From Nematopogon swammerdamellus (taxonomy: Eukaryota; Arthropoda; Insecta; Lepidoptera; Adelidae): a DNA stretch of 64,000 bases. Within the stretch, counting starts at the first letter, position 1. Each line of letters starts with the position of its first letter. The notes beneath the pieces are model-generated. The model had not been told where the DNA came from. It worked only from the letters and a program-made list of their open reading frames with translations, and did not search any database. The stretch is from the NCBI GenBank assembly GCA_946902875.1, contig OX336340.1, forward strand, positions 24,381,566-24,445,565. The letters are read 5' to 3'. The position numbers and the translations under genes are program-made. This document shows positions 59,401 through 62,400 of the stretch, piece after piece.

Positions 59401-62400
59401 GTTCCGCTCGTGAAAGCTCTCGCGAATCATTCGACGAAGCAGATCGAACTCCTCGGTCTGGCGCGGCGAGAGCGGTGCTCCGCTTTTAACAAACGCGACG
59501 TTAACTACGTCCGCGTCGCTTCGGAAAAGCCGGAGCGAGCAGCTCATAACTAATACGGTGGCGTTACCGGCTATTGTACCTACCTACTAATGAATTAATA
59601 TCTAAGTTTCCTTAAGAATCAGTTGCTAAATTATCCATAGATACGATATAAGATCTTTTTTTACGACTTTATATAATGCTGTCTCTTTTCTTTCTCCTAT
59701 TGTTTTAGATGGTCACGCCTGACGCTCTCTTTACCCTTTTCGGTACGTGTGCACATATTCCATATTTTATATTAAAACATTAATATGCTCCTGTGTCTCT
59801 CGCTGGAATACAAATTGTCCGACCTGTTAACACTTCGCCCTCTCTTATTAACACGTAGGTGTACCGTCCGCTTTCCGCTTCATAACCATAATGTTCTGTA
59901 CTGTACGCACTACTAGCTTAGTGTAGTGGTACCCGCACGCGCGCGGGCGCGCGCCGTCACCTGTGACAATTTGTGTTTCAGACCGTTTAGATTGTAGTTA
60001 GTAAGTTAGATATGTGCCCCCGACTTGGTTTTAGTTTCCCTCGCCTGTTAGAATCATTTTGTTGATGGAGAATTCGAGTTCCATGTCGACTTGAGTCTGG
60101 ATTCATCTCCAATATTTGTGATAGTGTAATAATATAGCCAGAACAAAGTATATATACTAGTAGTATAATAAAGCTCGGTTTAGCTGGCGACGCAACGCTC
60201 CCAACTTGACTCGCGGCAGCGCTGCGGCGCCGGAAGGCTGAAGGCTTGCGTGTGTAGTTTCCGACAGAAGGCTTCCTCGCTGTGTATCGCTCAAACATTT
60301 ACATTAAAAGCTTACCGTGACCAGTGTGGGCTTGAAATTGTTTTTCTTCCTATTCGGTTTTCTCCTCTGTTGCACTTCCGTTCGTTCTTATGATTTACTA
60401 CATTACGTAAAATGCTCCTGCTTTTGGTGCCTACGAATTTGATTTTATGACTTTTATTAATTCTCTCCGCCTTTCCTTTAATTTATTTTATGAAATCGAA
60501 TTACCCGCTGCTTTCAAGTCGAATAAGATACCTTCGAATATGATTTAGATACGACAATGCTTATAACATAAGTGACGATAAGATTCTAAGGCACCATAAG
60601 CAAGTTGAACAAACTTGTTCGAGATTTGTCGACTGTATGGTAAATGCTGTGTTTGTGTGTAGGCGTGTACGGGGATGTACAACGCGTGAAAATCTTGTAC
60701 AACAAGAAAGATTCCGCACTCATCCAGATGGCTGAACCGCATCAGGCACATTTAGGTAAGTTTCTCCGCCTATTTTGTATTTTTTGAATAAAATTACTAT
60801 TCCACAAACATTTAAAGAATTAAAAGAACAAATAATAAAAACAGGAGCGCGAACTTCATTATAGGTACTTTTGTAAATAATATTGCCTCTTTGACTTGGA
60901 ACATAGCCAGTGGAACTAAGAGAGAGTCATACATAAGCTATAACCATGACTCGTGGTCCCACCGAGAAGTGGGACCACGAATCCAGAATATTAAGACGAG
61001 ACGGAAGTAACTTTCTCCATACAAAATCGTCTTTCGGGGTTTATGTTTTCTAGCCCCTTAAACATTATTCGATTTTTTATTGTAATAAGAACAGTCGAAT
61101 CTACGTTCCCGTCTTTTAATTTTTTGAATATCTAAAGTGATGAGTTGATGACTGAATAAAGCTTAATAAACTTTATGACATGAAAAAATAAAAATTCAAA
61201 TGTTTTCGGTCGAAATACAAATCTTTAGCTCCGGTGTTGTATATTTCATCTAAACAAAAACGACAAAGACGGGAACGTAGATTGGACTGTCCTTAGGACA
61301 AGTTTAGGGGGTTAAAAAACATAAATGCCGAAAGACGATTTTGTATGGAGAATATTAAATTCCGTCTAGTCTTAAGTCTAGTGGGACCATGAGTCATGGT
61401 GGTACAAAGTCAGTGGCTCCACGAGTCACACACTATTTTCCCAGTTTTCTTATTCGCTACATATTTTGAATTGTTGGTCAGGTACGCACTCATTAACTGA
61501 AAACTTGTGCATGACTAAAATGTTTGTACGCGTTTTAAATGGGTATTAGTTTTGGTTTTGGCTTACCATAATTGGTAACTTTTATACGGTTCATCATGTA
61601 AAGAAAGATATCTCCCATCACTGGTGCTCACTCACTACAGCGTGTTGTAACGGCCAGTACATTAATTTCGCCAGCGCAATCCTCATGTTTTTCCGAGACA
61701 AAAAAGTAAATCAAGTTTTTTTCTAAAGTGTCTAGTTTTGGAGATATTAATTTTTGAAATTTAGGTTTTCGTCTAGTGTAATTTGACGCGCGCGGGGGGA
61801 GGGTGCTGGCGCGGAAACGGTCGGGATCAAAAAACTCACGCCGTGCCTCCGCCGCGCATCTCCTCTCTCCGCGCACTCGTCCCTGCTTGCTCACTCAATG
61901 CGCGCCTTTCATTCCCACTTTCGTGGAGAACATTAGATCCTTTTACACTAAATAAATCAATTATAGTTTGTATGAAAACTGTAACTTTTTATTTAAAGGC
62001 AATTCAGAAAAAAGTTATTTGACTTTTTTGTTAATATCGATCCCAATAATCATTTCCTAAATTGAATGTAATGAACGTTACAACAACCTGAATAATGTAG
62101 AGTTTATTAACTTCCCCTAACGTAATTCGTTGTGCTATTCTATAATAAACTCGTGAAAGAGATATCTCCAAATTCCAATCCATTCAGCGTGTCACTGTAT
62201 TTTTTTTTTATTTATGGTAACTCGCGGTTGGCTACATCATGGAAGTCTCCGGTATGGCACCTACCTTCTCGGGGGTGATATTGGCTGGTCGGAGCATTTG
62301 CTTTGGCCACTCCGACACAGCCATCCATACTGGATTACATAAAATATATATATACATAATATACAGGTGTTTCAGGATAGGCTTGAGAAATTTCAGGAAT

